A stretch of DNA of 64,000 nucleotides from CAWKGC01 sp963849005 (GTDB lineage: Bacteria; Pseudomonadota; Gammaproteobacteria; Burkholderiales; Usitatibacteraceae). The position numbers and the translations under genes are program-made. The notes under the pieces were generated by a model. That model searched no databases. It saw nothing but the letters and a program-made list of their open reading frames with translations, and was not told the DNA's origin. This document shows positions 20,286-29,386 of this stretch, piece after piece; positions within the stretch are counted from its first letter, which is position 1, and each line of letters starts with the position of its first letter. The stretch is taken from positions 62,001-126,000 of the forward strand of contig CAWKGC010000007.1 of assembly GCA_963849005.1 (NCBI GenBank), written 5' to 3'.

Positions 20286-22022
20286 ATGTCGCAGGCCGGT
20301 GACGAGCGCCGCCAGCTGAGCGGCAAGATCGTCCAGCTCGCGATCATCCCGATCGCCGCGTTCTGCGGCGTGTTCCTCCTCGCCCGCGCCGGCCTGGGGC
20401 TCGAGCCGCGCGCGCAGTTGTGGACCTGGATCGCCGCCCTGGCCTGCGCGGTCGGCGTTGCCTTCCTGATCGCGGGGCGCCTCGCGCGCATGCTGTCCAC
20501 GGACCTGCGGGGCATGCGCGCGGCGGTGCAGGCCCTGGCCCGCGCCGAAAGCGACGTCGGCGTCCCCGACGTGTCGATGCCGCTCACCGGGCTGCGCGAC
20601 GACCTCGCCGTGCTGACCGAAGGCGTGCAGGGGCAATTGAAGCGCATGCAGGAAAAGCTCGACGGCGCGCGCCAGCAGCTCTTTTACGTGCAGACGCACG
20701 ACCCGCTCACGGGCTGCGTTAACAGGAAGACGCTGGAAGAGCGCATGGAGACCGTGATCGCGATCGCCAAGGCCGAGGGCAACACCCACGCGCTGCTCTA
20801 CATCGACCTCGATTTCTTCCAGCGCATCAACGATTCCTTCGGCCACCTCGCCGGCGACGAGATGCTGCGCCAGGTTGCGCCCTACCTCACGGGCGTGATC
20901 CGCGACCAGGACCTGATCGCGCGCGTCGGCGGCGACGAGTTCGGCGTGCTCCTCGAGAACTGCGGCCCGGAGTTCGCCCAGACGATGGCCGCGCGGCTGG
21001 TCGAAGCGATGCGCGACTGGCAGTTCGCCTGGGAAGGCAACGTCTACACGATGACGGCGAGCATCGGCGTGGTGGCCATCACGCGGCTCACCACCGGCGT
21101 GTCCTCGCTCTTCACCGAGGCCGACAGCGCCTGCTTCACCGCCAAGGAGCAGGGCCGCAACCGCGCCTTCGCCTTCCACGACGCCAGCGCCACGCAACGC
21201 GTGCGCCAGACGAGCCGCGGGTGGCTGAAGCGCATCAACGACGCACTCGGCGAAGGCGCCTTCACGCTCCTCTACCAGCCCATCCTGCCGCTCACGGGGC
21301 ATGCGCCGGGCAGCGCCCCGGGCCGCGTCGAGGCGCTGCTGCGCATGAGCGAGTCGGGCGGCGAGCTCGTGCTGCCGATGTCCTTCATCCCGACCGCGGA
21401 GCGCTACGACCTGATGCGCACCATCGACCGCTGGGTGATCGACCATGCCTTCGCCGACTACCGCCGCCTCGCGCGGATGCGGCTGCAGGCGGAGCCCGTC
21501 GAGTTGTCGGTGAACCTGTCCGGGCACACGCTTTCGGCGGGCGACTTCGAGGACTTCCTCAAGGAGAAGCTCGTCCAGTACGCCGTTTCGCCGCATTGCC
21601 TGTTCCTGGAGATCACCGAGACCGCGGCGATCGCCAACGTCGAGCGCGCCAGGCACTTGATCGAAAGGCTGCGCGAGCACGGCGTGCGCTTCCTGCTCGA
21701 CGATTTCGGCAGCGGGCTGTCGTCGTTCAACTACCTCAAGCACTTCCCGGTCGACGGCATCAAGATCGACGGCCTGTTCGTGAAGGGCGTGGCGAAGAAC
21801 TACCTCGACTACGCGCTGGTGGAGTCGATCACCAAGATCGGCCACGCGATGGGCCTGCAGACCATCGCCGAGTACGTCGAGACCGAGGAGATCGCGAAAA
21901 AGCTCATCACCCTGAACATCCCCTTCGGGCAGGGATTCTGGCTGGCGCCGCCCCAGCGGCTGGAGGAAATCTACACCGGCCTGGAACAGGCCTCCGGCCC
22001 TCCCGGTTCTGCGCGGCCGTAA
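20286..22022 (+). CDS. Membrane-bound GGDEF-EAL protein (cyclic-di-GMP turnover)
   Basis: 578 residues. Two N-terminal membrane helices (about 12-34 and 42-62) are followed by a HAMP-like helical linker, a GGDEF domain and an EAL domain. The GGDEF signature is intact (RVGGDEFGVLL), as are upstream DPLTGCVNRKTL and IDLDFFQRINDSFGHLAGD. The EAL domain keeps VEALLRM, NLSGHTL, EITETAAI, LDDFGSGLSSFNYLKHF and GLQTIAEYVE. Both cyclase and phosphodiesterase residues are present, so the net activity cannot be predicted. The periplasmic loop between the helices is only a few residues, so sensing an external ligand is unlikely. Confidence 0.93.
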   Translation: MSQAGDERRQLSGKIVQLAIIPIAAFCGVFLLARAGLGLEPRAQLWTWIAALACAVGVAFLIAGRLARMLSTDLRGMRAAVQALARAESDVGVPDVSMPLTGLRDDLAVLTEGVQGQLKRMQEKLDGARQQLFYVQTHDPLTGCVNRKTLEERMETVIAIAKAEGNTHALLYIDLDFFQRINDSFGHLAGDEMLRQVAPYLTGVIRDQDLIARVGGDEFGVLLENCGPEFAQTMAARLVEAMRDWQFAWEGNVYTMTASIGVVAITRLTTGVSSLFTEADSACFTAKEQGRNRAFAFHDASATQRVRQTSRGWLKRINDALGEGAFTLLYQPILPLTGHAPGSAPGRVEALLRMSESGGELVLPMSFIPTAERYDLMRTIDRWVIDHAFADYRRLARMRLQAEPVELSVNLSGHTLSAGDFEDFLKEKLVQYAVSPHCLFLEITETAAIANVERARHLIERLREHGVRFLLDDFGSGLSSFNYLKHFPVDGIKIDGLFVKGVAKNYLDYALVESITKIGHAMGLQTIAEYVETEEIAKKLITLNIPFGQGFWLAPPQRLEEIYTGLEQASGPPGSARP

Positions 22023-22102
22023 GGCCTGCTATAATTCGCCCGGTTTGCGCGCCCCCTTGAGGCGCGTCCCGAATCCCCCAAGCAGACAACGGCCCGCACA
22101 TC

Positions 22103-22447
22103 ATGTCCCTTTCCCGTTTCCTCCTCGCCGCCGCGATGGCCTGCCTTGCCTGCAGCGCAGGCGCGCAGCAAGGCGATGCCGCTGCCGGCAAGAAAAAAAC
22201 CTACCAATGCGAAGGCTGCCACGGCATCGCCGAATGGAAGACGGCGTACCCCGAGGTCTACAGGGTGCCGAAGCTCGGCGGGCAGCATCCCGCGTACATC
22301 GTCTCGGCGCTGAAGGCCTACAAGAGCGGCGAGCGCAATTTCCCGACGATGACGGCGATCGCCGCCGACCTGTCCGACAAGGACATGGCCGACATCGCGG
22401 CCTACTACGGTGCCACGGCCGCGAAAACGGCCGAGGCGAAGAAATGA
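22103..22447 (+). CDS. Small periplasmic cytochrome c (class I), first of a tandem pair
   Basis: A 114-residue exported c-type cytochrome. The signal peptide MSLSRFLLAAAMACLACSAGAQ is followed by the haem motif CEGCH within AAGKKKTYQCEGCHG. KLGGQHPAYIVSALKAYKSGER and the later MTAIAADLSDKDMADIAAYYG fit the cytochrome c4/c5-like fold, with a likely Met ligand in FPTMTAI. It would carry electrons between membrane complexes and a terminal oxidase. A TATAAT box is at 22030-22035, about 68 bp upstream. It overlaps the next cytochrome gene by ATGA and is clearly its paralogue. Confidence 0.92.
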   Translation: MSLSRFLLAAAMACLACSAGAQQGDAAAGKKKTYQCEGCHGIAEWKTAYPEVYRVPKLGGQHPAYIVSALKAYKSGERNFPTMTAIAADLSDKDMADIAAYYGATAAKTAEAKK

Positions 22448-22779
22448 GGCGCGCGATGAAAGCGAACATCCTCGTGGCTTGCTTCGCCCTGGCAATGGCT
22501 GCGCCGGCGTTTGCATCGGACGGCGACCCTGCTGCCGGCAAGAAGAAATCCGAGCCCTGCAAGGCCTGCCACGGCGAAGCCGGCATCAGCGTGAGCCCGG
22601 ACTTCCCCAACCTGGCCGGCCAGCACGCCGACTATCTCGCGGCTTCCCTCAAGCATTACCAGGAAGGCAAGCGCACCAACGCGATCATGAAGGGCATGGC
22701 GGCCAACCTGTCGAAGAAGGACATCCACGACCTCGCGGCCTACTACTCGAAGCAGCCGGGACTCGTCCTCAAGTACTGA
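22444..22779 (+). CDS. Small periplasmic cytochrome c (class I), second of a tandem pair
   Basis: Exported monohaem cytochrome c with haem motif CKACH in AAGKKKSEPCKACHGEAG, then FPNLAGQHADYLAASLKHYQEGKRTNAIMKGMAANLSKKDIHDLAAYY, the standard c4-type half. I annotate the ATG at 22444, which overlaps the stop of the first cytochrome; the ATG at 22456 gives a better signal peptide (MKANILVACFALAMAAPAFA). Together the two genes look like the halves of a dihaem cytochrome c4 encoded separately. A strong terminator follows. Confidence 0.92.
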   Translation: MRRAMKANILVACFALAMAAPAFASDGDPAAGKKKSEPCKACHGEAGISVSPDFPNLAGQHADYLAASLKHYQEGKRTNAIMKGMAANLSKKDIHDLAAYYSKQPGLVLKY

Positions 22780-22804
22780 GGAGCGGCCCGCGCCAGACAA
22801 GAAG

Positions 22805-22829
22805 CCCGGCCTTGCGCCGGGTTTTTTTT
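22805..22829 (+). terminator. Rho-independent terminator after the cytochrome pair
   Basis: Stem CCCGGC/GCCGGG (22805-22810, 22816-22821) with loop CTTGC, followed by eight T (22822-22829). It ends the cytochrome transcript just before the convergent DUF1841 gene. Confidence 0.9.
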
Positions 22830-22837
22830 CGCGCCGC

Positions 22838-23269
22838 TCAACGGGCGAGCTTGCGCTCGAGGCATTCGAGATAGGCGGCGTTGTCGAATGCGGCGCCGTT
22901 GCGCTGCGCCTGCCAGATCATTTCCGCGAGGCAGTCCATCACGGCGTGGCGCGCTTCGTGCCCCGAGCCGAGCTTCTGCGCCAATCGCCCGTGGGCATTG
23001 CGGATGCCTGGCGGCTGGTCGATCGACAACTGCTCGTCGATCGCCAGGTGCATCGACAGGTGAAGGAAGGGATTGGTCTCGCCGCCTTCGGGCGTCCAGT
23101 CCCGGTCCAGGTAGCGCTCCCGGTCGTCCAGCACCGCGTGGTATTCCGGATGCAGCAGCAGGATGTCGAGCGCCATGGCCTCCAGCGCCGTGAGCGGCTG
23201 CCGCCCGCGGTGTTTCGCCCAGGTGTCGAACAGGAACAGGCGCGCCTGGTCGCGGGTGGGGTTAAACAC
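22838..23269 (-). CDS. DUF1841 family protein
   Basis: 143 residues, cytoplasmic, no signal peptide. The N-terminus MFNPTRDQARLFLFDTWAKHRG and the block NPFLHLSMHLAIDEQLSIDQPPGIR are those of the DUF1841 family of proteobacteria. I know of no function for the family. A cluster of His residues (HLSMHLAIDEQ, GSGHEARHAV) could bind a metal, which is speculation. It overlaps the end of nth by 8 bp and is probably the last gene of that operon. Confidence 0.85.
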   Translation of the reverse strand: MFNPTRDQARLFLFDTWAKHRGRQPLTALEAMALDILLLHPEYHAVLDDRERYLDRDWTPEGGETNPFLHLSMHLAIDEQLSIDQPPGIRNAHGRLAQKLGSGHEARHAVMDCLAEMIWQAQRNGAAFDNAAYLECLERKLAR

Positions 23270-23951
23270 GGCGCTTGCCCTCTTTCAATCGCGAGAGCGG
23301 GCCCGGTTTCGGCGGTTCCGGCGCGGTCTTCTCCTTGAAAGCGCACAAGTCGCTCACGATGCACGTGGGGCACAAGGGCTTGCGCGCGAGGCACGTGTAG
23401 CGGCCGTGCAGGATCAGCCAGTGGTGCGCATGCAGGCGGAATTCCGCGGGCACCGCCTTCAGCAGATTCATCTCGACGGCGAGGGGGTCCTTGCCCGGCG
23501 CGAGCCCGGTGCGGTTGGAGACGCGGAAGATGTGCGTGTCCACCGCGATGGTCGGTTCGCCGAAGGCGACGTTGAGCACCACGTTGGCGGTCTTCCTTCC
23601 GACGCCGGGCAGCTTCTCGAGTTCCTCGCGCGTGCGCGGCACCTGGCCGCCGTGGTCGGCAAGCAGCCGCCGGCAGGTCTCGACCACGTTCTTCGCCTTC
23701 ATTCGGAACAGCCCGATGGTCTTGATGTACTCGATCAGGCCTTCCTCGCCCAGCCGCGCGATGGCCTCGGGCGTATTCGCGACCGGAAACAATTTCGCGG
23801 TGGCGAGGTTCACGCTCTTGTCGGTCGCCTGCGCGGAAAGGATGACGGCCACCAGCAATTCGAAGGGCGAGGCGTACTCGAGCTCGCTCTTCGGGTGGGG
23901 ATTGGCCTTCCGGAGGCGGGTGAAGAACGCGATGCGATTGCCGGGCGACAT
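23262..23951 (-). CDS. nth: Endonuclease III (DNA glycosylase/AP lyase)
   Basis: Base-excision repair enzyme that removes oxidised pyrimidines. Helix-hairpin-helix LPGVGRKTANVVL contains the catalytic Lys, and VDTHIFRVSNR has the catalytic Asp. The C-terminal [4Fe-4S] loop CLARKPLCPTCIVSDLC keeps the exact C-x6-C-x2-C-x5-C spacing. 229 residues is normal with a slightly extended tail. It follows an RnfB-like gene, the same neighbour relation as rnf/rsx-nth in E. coli, but the other rnf genes are missing. Confidence 0.95.
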   Translation of the reverse strand: MSPGNRIAFFTRLRKANPHPKSELEYASPFELLVAVILSAQATDKSVNLATAKLFPVANTPEAIARLGEEGLIEYIKTIGLFRMKAKNVVETCRRLLADHGGQVPRTREELEKLPGVGRKTANVVLNVAFGEPTIAVDTHIFRVSNRTGLAPGKDPLAVEMNLLKAVPAEFRLHAHHWLILHGRYTCLARKPLCPTCIVSDLCAFKEKTAPEPPKPGPLSRLKEGKRRV

Positions 23952-23953
23952 GG

Positions 23954-24466
23954 CTATTCCAGCGCGGACAGGCGCGCGAGGTGCTCGGCCTCGTCGCGCG
24001 CCAGCCTCATGTTGCGAAAGGCGAAGCGCTCGCGGGAAAGCCCCGCTTCGGGCAGCGCGGGGACCGGCTCGAGCGAGATGCAATCGACCGGGCAGGGCGG
24101 GATGCACAGTTCGCATCCGGTGCACCACGACGCGATCACCGCGTGCATCCATTTCGAAGCGCCGACGATGGCATCGACCGGGCAGGCCTGGATGCACTTG
24201 GTGCAGCCGATGCAGGTGGCCTCGTCGATCAGCGCGACCTGCGGCGGGCGATACAGGCCGTTGGCGGGGTTGAGCGGCTTCGTCTCGCGGGCGAGCAGTG
24301 CCGCGAGCCGCGCCACGCCCTCGTCGCCGCCGGGCGGGCACTGGTTGATGTCGGCCACGCCCGCGGCCACCGCGTCGGCATACGGCCGGCACCCCGCGTA
24401 GCCGCACTTGGTGCATTGCGTCTGCGGCAGCAGGTCGTCGATGCGGGCGGCCAGTTCGCGGTTCAT
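23954..24466 (-). CDS. RnfB-like electron transport ferredoxin
   Basis: 170-residue iron-sulfur protein. The N-terminal Fe-S motif TQCTKCGYAGCRPYADAVAAG with a later Cys in NQCPPGG is the RnfB 4Fe-4S domain. Two ferredoxin clusters follow: CIGCTKCIQACPVDAI and CTGCELCIPPCPVDCI. The usual N-terminal membrane anchor of RnfB is absent and no rnfACDGE genes are here, so it is a soluble short form of the kind found next to nth in many betaproteobacteria. Its redox partner is unknown. The start ATG overlaps the TGA of the alanine dehydrogenase gene. Confidence 0.85.
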   Translation of the reverse strand: MNRELAARIDDLLPQTQCTKCGYAGCRPYADAVAAGVADINQCPPGGDEGVARLAALLARETKPLNPANGLYRPPQVALIDEATCIGCTKCIQACPVDAIVGASKWMHAVIASWCTGCELCIPPCPVDCISLEPVPALPEAGLSRERFAFRNMRLARDEAEHLARLSALE

Positions 24467-25527
24467 GCGAGATCCCGGTCTTCGAGCGGAGCGAAAGGCA
24501 GGCCGGTCTCGCGGGCTATGCCCTCATGGGTGACGCGCCCTTGCCAGAGCAGGACGGCGCCGCGCAGGGCGTCGCTGTCGCGCAGGGCGCGTTCCAGTCC
24601 CCCGGCAAGCCGCAGCGCGAACGGGAGCGCGGCGGCGGACAGCAGTTCGCTTGCTTCGCGCGGCACCGCGGCGGGCAGGTTGGCGATGCAGCAATGCACC
24701 ACGCCTTCCTCCACGTAGGAGGGATCGGCATGCGTGGACGGCCGCGAGGTCTCGGCCACGCCGCCCGCGTCGATCGAGACATCGACCAGCACGGCTCCCG
24801 GCCGCATGCGCTTCACCAGAGATCGCGGCAGCAGCTTCGGCGTCGGCGCGCCGGGCAGGAACACTGCGCCGATGACGAGATCCGCTTCGAGCGCGAGGCG
24901 TTCCACCGCAAGCGCGTCGGCCACGCCGACCTCGATGCGATTGCCAAGGCGCCGGCGGTGCGACTCGACCGATTCGCGGCGACGGCACAGCATCGTCACG
25001 CTTGCCCCGCCCGCGGCGGCGGCCTCGGCTGCGCATGTGCCGGCGTGGCCCGCGCCGAGCACCAGAACCCGCCCGGGCGCACGGCCGAGCAGCGCGATGC
25101 CTTGCGCGACGGCGAGACGCCCGGCAATCGCCGACATCGGCGCGAGGAGCGGGAACTGCCCCGAGGCATCGCGCACCATTTCGAACGCGATGCCGGTGAC
25201 GCCGCGCGACGCGAGCTCGCGCGCAAGTTCCGGCTCGCCGGCGAGGTGCATGAAACAGAAGATCGCCTGCCCGCGCTTGAGGAGGCGAAACTCGGCGGGC
25301 AGGATCTCCTTCACCTTCACCATCAGGTCGGCTTGCCACGCGCCAGCCGCATCGACGATGCGCGCCCCGGCGAGGGCATAGGCATCGTCGGGAAAATCCA
25401 CGGCGGCGCCAGCGCCTGCCTCCACGCGCACCTCGTGCCCGCGCGATGCCAGTGCCTGCACGGCCGCGGGCGTGAGCGCGACGCGGCGCTCGCCTTCCTT
25501 GGCCTCCCTCGGCACGCCGACGATCAC
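24463..25527 (-). CDS. Alanine dehydrogenase-like protein
   Basis: 354 residues in the alanine dehydrogenase/transhydrogenase alpha family. The N-terminus IVGVPREAKEGERRVALTPAAV and KVKEILPAEFRLLKRGQAIFCFMHLAGE are the substrate domain; VLVLGAGHAGTCAAEAAAAGG is the NAD-binding loop. The C-terminal domain contains AVLVDVSIDAGGVAETSRPSTHADPSY, as in Ald. It probably interconverts L-alanine and pyruvate with NAD, although the nucleotide loop GAGHAG differs from the commoner GAGVVG. GTG at 25527 is chosen because it overlaps the pyrD stop (GTGA). Confidence 0.85.
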   Translation of the reverse strand: MIVGVPREAKEGERRVALTPAAVQALASRGHEVRVEAGAGAAVDFPDDAYALAGARIVDAAGAWQADLMVKVKEILPAEFRLLKRGQAIFCFMHLAGEPELARELASRGVTGIAFEMVRDASGQFPLLAPMSAIAGRLAVAQGIALLGRAPGRVLVLGAGHAGTCAAEAAAAGGASVTMLCRRRESVESHRRRLGNRIEVGVADALAVERLALEADLVIGAVFLPGAPTPKLLPRSLVKRMRPGAVLVDVSIDAGGVAETSRPSTHADPSYVEEGVVHCCIANLPAAVPREASELLSAAALPFALRLAGGLERALRDSDALRGAVLLWQGRVTHEGIARETGLPFAPLEDRDLA

Positions 25528-26535
25528 GCTTTCAGCGCGCGGCGCGCCTCGCCGATCAGCCCGGGGCCGCGATAGATGAAGCCGGTATAGACCTGGACGA
25601 GGCTGGCGCCCGCGTCCATCTTGGTCTTCGCGTCGCGGCCGCGAGATGATGCCGCCGACGCCGATGAGCGGCACCTTGCCGCCCAGCGCCGCGTAGAGTT
25701 GCGTGAGCACGGCGGTGGATTTCGCGAACACGGGCTTCCCGGAAAGGCCGCCTTGCTCGGATGCAAGCGGGTGCCCGGCGATGGCGTCGCGCGAGATCGT
25801 GGTGTTGGTGGCGATAAGCCCGTCGACCTTGTGGCGCGTCACCAGCTGCGCGATCGCGTGGATCTGCTCGCGGTCGAGGTCGGGCGCGACCTTGACGAGG
25901 ATCGGCTTGGGCCTCGCGCCGCCGGCCAGGCGCGCGCGCGCCGCCATCACTTCGCCGAGCAACTCGTCGAGCCGGGGGGCCACCTGCAGGTCGCGCAGGC
26001 CCTTGGTGTTGGGGGACGAGATGTTCACTGCGACATAGGTCGCGGCGTCGTACACGGCCTCCAGGCAGGTCACGTAGTCTTCCGCCGCGCGGTCGATGGG
26101 CGTGTCGAAGTTCTTGCCGATGTTGATGCCGAGAACGCCGCGGAACGCCGCGCGCCCGACGTTCTTCACAAGCTGCTCGACGCCGACATTGTTGAAGCCG
26201 AGGCGGTTGATGATCGCCTGCTCCTCGACCAGACGGAAAACGCGCGGCCTGGGATTGCCCGGCTGCGGCCGCGGCGTGACGGTGCCGATCTCGATGAAGC
26301 CGAAACCCAGCGCCGCCAGCGCGTCGATGTACTCGCCGTTCTTGTCCATGCCGGCGGCCAGCCCCACGGGATTGGGGAAGCGGATGCCGAAGACTTCGCG
26401 CGCCTCGTCATTGTCGGCGCCGGCGCCGAGCAGGGCCGCCGCAGGGCCCAGCGTGCGCAGCGACTTCAGGGTGAGGTCGTGGGCACGCTCCGGGTCGAGC
26501 TTGAAGAGCGCTGCGCGGGCGAGGGAAAAGAGCAT
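25524..26535 (-). CDS. pyrD: Dihydroorotate dehydrogenase, quinone-dependent class 2 (frameshifted)
   Basis: Oxidises dihydroorotate to orotate at the membrane in pyrimidine synthesis. Class 2 marks: N-terminal membrane-associating helix (MLFSLARAALFKLDPERAHDLTL), catalytic Ser in NISSPNTKGLRDLQ, and FMN-binding LIGVGGI. PVGLAAGMDKNGEYIDAL and EIGTVTPRPQPGNPRPRVFRL are family blocks. One extra base near 25640 breaks the frame after GVGGIIS; corrected, it continues GRDAKTKMDAGASLVQVYTGFIYRGP to the stop at 25524. An essential-pathway gene, so the indel is almost certainly a sequence error. Confidence 0.93.
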
Positions 26536-26545
26536 TTTGTTCAGG

Positions 26546-26573
26546 CTGGATTCCGGCTTCCGCCGGAATGACG
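26546..26573. repeat. 28-bp palindromic repeat (dRS3-like), copy 2
   Basis: Read on the minus strand it begins CGTCAT and ends ATCCAG like copy 1 at 1695, with 8-bp arms ATTCCGGC/GCCGGAAT around a tetraloop. It lies in the 47-bp gap between bpt and pyrD. Arms differ from copy 1 but still pair perfectly. Confidence 0.75.
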
Positions 26574-26582
26574 ATGGCAGGG

Positions 26583-27305
26583 CTAGGAGAGGCGCTTCCA
26601 CTCGCCGCGCATCAGGCCCTCGATCGGGCGGAACTGCGCCTTGTAGGCCATCTTGCGGCTTTGCGCGATCCAGTAGCCGAGGTACACGTAGGGCAACCCG
26701 CGTTGGCGCGCCTCGTCGATCTGCCACAGGACGTTGTAGGTGCCGTAGCTGCTGGAGCGCACCAGCGGATCGAAAAAGGTGTAGACCGAGGAAAGCCCGT
26801 CGGCGAGCTCGTCGACGATGCTGACCATGCGCAGCTGGCCCCCTTCGCGAAACTCCACCAGCCGCGTCGCCACGTTGCTTTGCAGGAGGAAGTGCGCGTA
26901 TTGCTCGCGGCTGTCGTGGTCCATGCCGCCGCCGCGGTGGCGCTCGGATTGGTAGAGCCGGTAGAGGGCGTAGTGCTCGGCGTTGAACTTGAGCTCGCCG
27001 TAGCGCGCCTCGAGCGTGGCGTGCCGGGCGCGCGAGCGCCGCTGGGCGCGCGTCGGCTCGTATTCCGCGGTGATCACCCGCACGGGCACGCAGGCGTGGC
27101 AGTGGTCGCAATAAGGCCGGTAAGTGAAGGCGCCGCTCCTGCGGAAGCCCGCCGAGACCAGCGCGCCGTAGGTGTCGGTGTCGATGAGGTAGCTGGGCGT
27201 GGCAACCTGCGAGCGCGCAAGCTTGCCCGGCAGGTAGCTGCACGGGTAGGGCGCCGTGGCATAGAACTGCAGGTTGGCAAACGGCAGGTCGTTAAGTTTG
27301 GCCAT
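26583..27305 (-). CDS. bpt: Aspartate/glutamate leucyltransferase (Bpt)
   Basis: Adds leucine from Leu-tRNA to proteins with N-terminal Asp or Glu, marking them for ClpAP in the bacterial N-degron pathway. 240 residues. The Cys cluster CSYLPGKLARSQV and YCDHCHACVPVRV (Ate/Bpt N-terminal domain) and LGYWIAQSRKMAYKAQFRPIEGL (C-terminal domain) are diagnostic. It overlaps the 3' end of aat by 14 bp, so both N-degron transferases come from one transcript. The alternative name arginyl-tRNA-protein transferase (Ate) is sometimes applied to the same family; the bacterial members tested use leucine. Confidence 0.93.
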   Translation of the reverse strand: MAKLNDLPFANLQFYATAPYPCSYLPGKLARSQVATPSYLIDTDTYGALVSAGFRRSGAFTYRPYCDHCHACVPVRVITAEYEPTRAQRRSRARHATLEARYGELKFNAEHYALYRLYQSERHRGGGMDHDSREQYAHFLLQSNVATRLVEFREGGQLRMVSIVDELADGLSSVYTFFDPLVRSSSYGTYNVLWQIDEARQRGLPYVYLGYWIAQSRKMAYKAQFRPIEGLMRGEWKRLS

Positions 27306-27994
27306 TCGAGTGGGCGTCGGCCCAGCTTTCTCCGGATGGCGCACATTGTATCGAGTCTTGCAGGAGTTGCGAAAACGCCTTGCGGGGGATGGGGCGGGCG
27401 CCAAGGGTGCCCAGGTGCGGCGTGGCCTGCTGGCAGTCGATCAGGCGGGCGCCCCTTGCGGCGACGATTTCGACCAGCTTCACGAGCGCGACCTTGGAGG
27501 CGTCGGTCGCGCGGGAGAACATCGACTCGCCGAAAAACACGCGGGGCCAGCCACAGGCCGTAGAGTCCCCCGACCAGTTCGCCGTCCTGCCACGACTCGA
27601 CCGAGTGGGCGAAGCCGCGCCGGTGGAGATCGGTGTAGGCCTCGATCATTTCCGGGACGATCCATGTGCCCGACTGGCCGTCGCGCGGCGCGGCGCACTC
27701 CTTCATCACGCGGGCGAAGGCGGTGTCGACGCGCGTCTCGAAGGCGCCGCGCTTGACGGTCTTCGCAAGCGAGCGCGAGACCTTGAGCTCGGCGGGAAAG
27801 AGCACCATGCGGGGATCGGGGCTCCACCACAGGACCGGGTCGCCTTCGCTGTACCACGGGAAGATGCCGCGGCGATAGGCCTCGAGGATGCGCGCGGGCG
27901 TGAGTTCCTCCCCGGCGCAGAGCAGGCCGTCGGGCGACTTGAGCGCCTTCTCGACGGGAGGAAAGGGCTGCCCGGTTTCGAGCCAGGGGATCAC
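27292..27994 (-). CDS. aat: Leucyl/phenylalanyl-tRNA-protein transferase (frameshifted)
   Basis: Adds Leu or Phe to proteins with N-terminal Lys or Arg. MIPWLETGQPFPPVEKAL and LLCAGEELTPARILEAYRRGIFPWYSEGDPVLWWSPDPRMVLFP are textbook Aat. The frame breaks near 27548 after GGLYGLWLA; the other frame continues VFFGESMFSRATDASKVALVKLVEIVAARGARLIDCQQATPHL to a stop at 27292. GTG at 27994 starts 1 bp after the stop of the malonyl-CoA decarboxylase gene. Confidence 0.93.
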
Positions 27995-27995
27995 G

Positions 27996-29312
27996 TTACG
28001 AAACGAGCCCGCGCACCACTCTCGCCGCCGCAGCCGTCCCGGCCATGAAGCGCTCGTGGTTGGCCTCGATCGCGCGCAACTCGTAAACGTAATTCACCAT
28101 GAGGCCGAGGGACTGGCGCAGCGCCTTGTCGGAGGCATCGCCGGAAATGTTGATGCGCTCCAGGCGCGCGCCGTTGTGCAGGTGGAAACGCGCGACCGGG
28201 TCGCGCGTGGTCTTGTCGGGCTCGCCCAGCCCGAGCAGGTAGGCCGCGCACAGCCGCTCGAGGTCCGGGGCGTAGCGCTGGTGGGCCTTGCCGGCTTCGC
28301 GCATCTCGGCCGGCCTGTCGAGGTACTGCAGGAAGCCGTCGCAGATGCGGCCGAGGCTTGCGCGCACCGATTCGGGAAACTCGGCGATCTGCTCGGCCAG
28401 GTCGCGGGAAAGCGTTTGCTTCACCCAGTCGCGGAATCCGGGCACCGGCGAAAGCGTGCAATAACGCTTCAGCTTCGGGAACTCGGCGGCGAGCAGGGCG
28501 ACCACCTGCTTGATCAGGAAATTGCCGAGCGACACGCCGCGAAGCCCCGGTTGGCAGTTGCTGATGGAATAGAACACGGCCACCTTGAAGTCGTCCCCCG
28601 GTTTCGCCTTCGGGTCCGAGTCGATCAAGGGCGCGATTGCCTCCGGCATGGCGCCGACCAGCGCGACCTCGACGAAGATCAGCGGCTCGTCGGGCAGCGC
28701 CGGGTGGAAGAAGGCGAAGCAGCGCCGGTCGTGCTCGAGGCGGCGGCGCAGGTCTCCCCAGCCACGTATCTCGTGCACCGCCTCATGGCGGATCAGTTGC
28801 TCCAGCAACGCCGCGGGCGTGTTCCAGTCGACGCGGACGACCTTGAGAAAGCCCGGGTTGAACCATGAAGAGAGCAGGTGGTGGAAATCGTCGTCCACCT
28901 GGCGCAGTTCGCGGTCCTTCGGAATGGCTTCGAGGAGGCGCTCGCGCATGGCGACGATGCCGCGCGTGCCGCCGGGCGCCCGGTTCAGCCTCCGCAGCAA
29001 TTCCTGCCTTGGCGGCTCCGAAACATGGAGCAGGGCGGCGAGCGTCTCGCGATCCTGCAACCGTTCGTAGTCGCGCGCCGCCAGCAGGACCTGCTTCGGA
29101 TCGGGAGAGAATTCGCGCTTGAGCGACTGGAAGAAGGCGAGTTGCTCGCTGGGGGCGAGCGCCTGGTATTGCTCGAGGGTCTGGGCGGCGATCGCAACGC
29201 CGGAGGCCTCGCCGCGCTCCGAAAGCAGCCGCTTGCAGGCGGCCACCATGCGCCGCACGCGCAGGCCGTCGCGCTTCAATCTCAGGGCGGATTCCTTGAG
29301 GGAGCCGAGCAT
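27996..29312 (-). CDS. Malonyl-CoA decarboxylase
   Basis: Converts malonyl-CoA to acetyl-CoA and CO2, 438 residues. The all-helical N-terminal domain is followed by the GNAT-like catalytic domain with CFAFFHPALPDEPLIFVEVAL, AVFYSISNCQPGLRGVSLGNFLIKQVV and FPKLKRYCTLSPVPGFRDW; the catalytic Ser-His pair lies in CTLSPVPGF and in DPVARFHLHNGARLERIN. No malonate transport or malonyl-CoA synthetase gene is near. It heads the minus-strand run that includes aat and bpt and is divergent from the aminotransferase at 29387. Confidence 0.93.
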   Translation of the reverse strand: MLGSLKESALRLKRDGLRVRRMVAACKRLLSERGEASGVAIAAQTLEQYQALAPSEQLAFFQSLKREFSPDPKQVLLAARDYERLQDRETLAALLHVSEPPRQELLRRLNRAPGGTRGIVAMRERLLEAIPKDRELRQVDDDFHHLLSSWFNPGFLKVVRVDWNTPAALLEQLIRHEAVHEIRGWGDLRRRLEHDRRCFAFFHPALPDEPLIFVEVALVGAMPEAIAPLIDSDPKAKPGDDFKVAVFYSISNCQPGLRGVSLGNFLIKQVVALLAAEFPKLKRYCTLSPVPGFRDWVKQTLSRDLAEQIAEFPESVRASLGRICDGFLQYLDRPAEMREAGKAHQRYAPDLERLCAAYLLGLGEPDKTTRDPVARFHLHNGARLERINISGDASDKALRQSLGLMVNYVYELRAIEANHERFMAGTAAAARVVRGLVS

Positions 29313-29386
29313 GCCGCGATTGTAGCGAATGCCATGCCCTCGGCACGGCGCATGTCAAAATACCCCACCCCTTCCCGATCCCTGCG

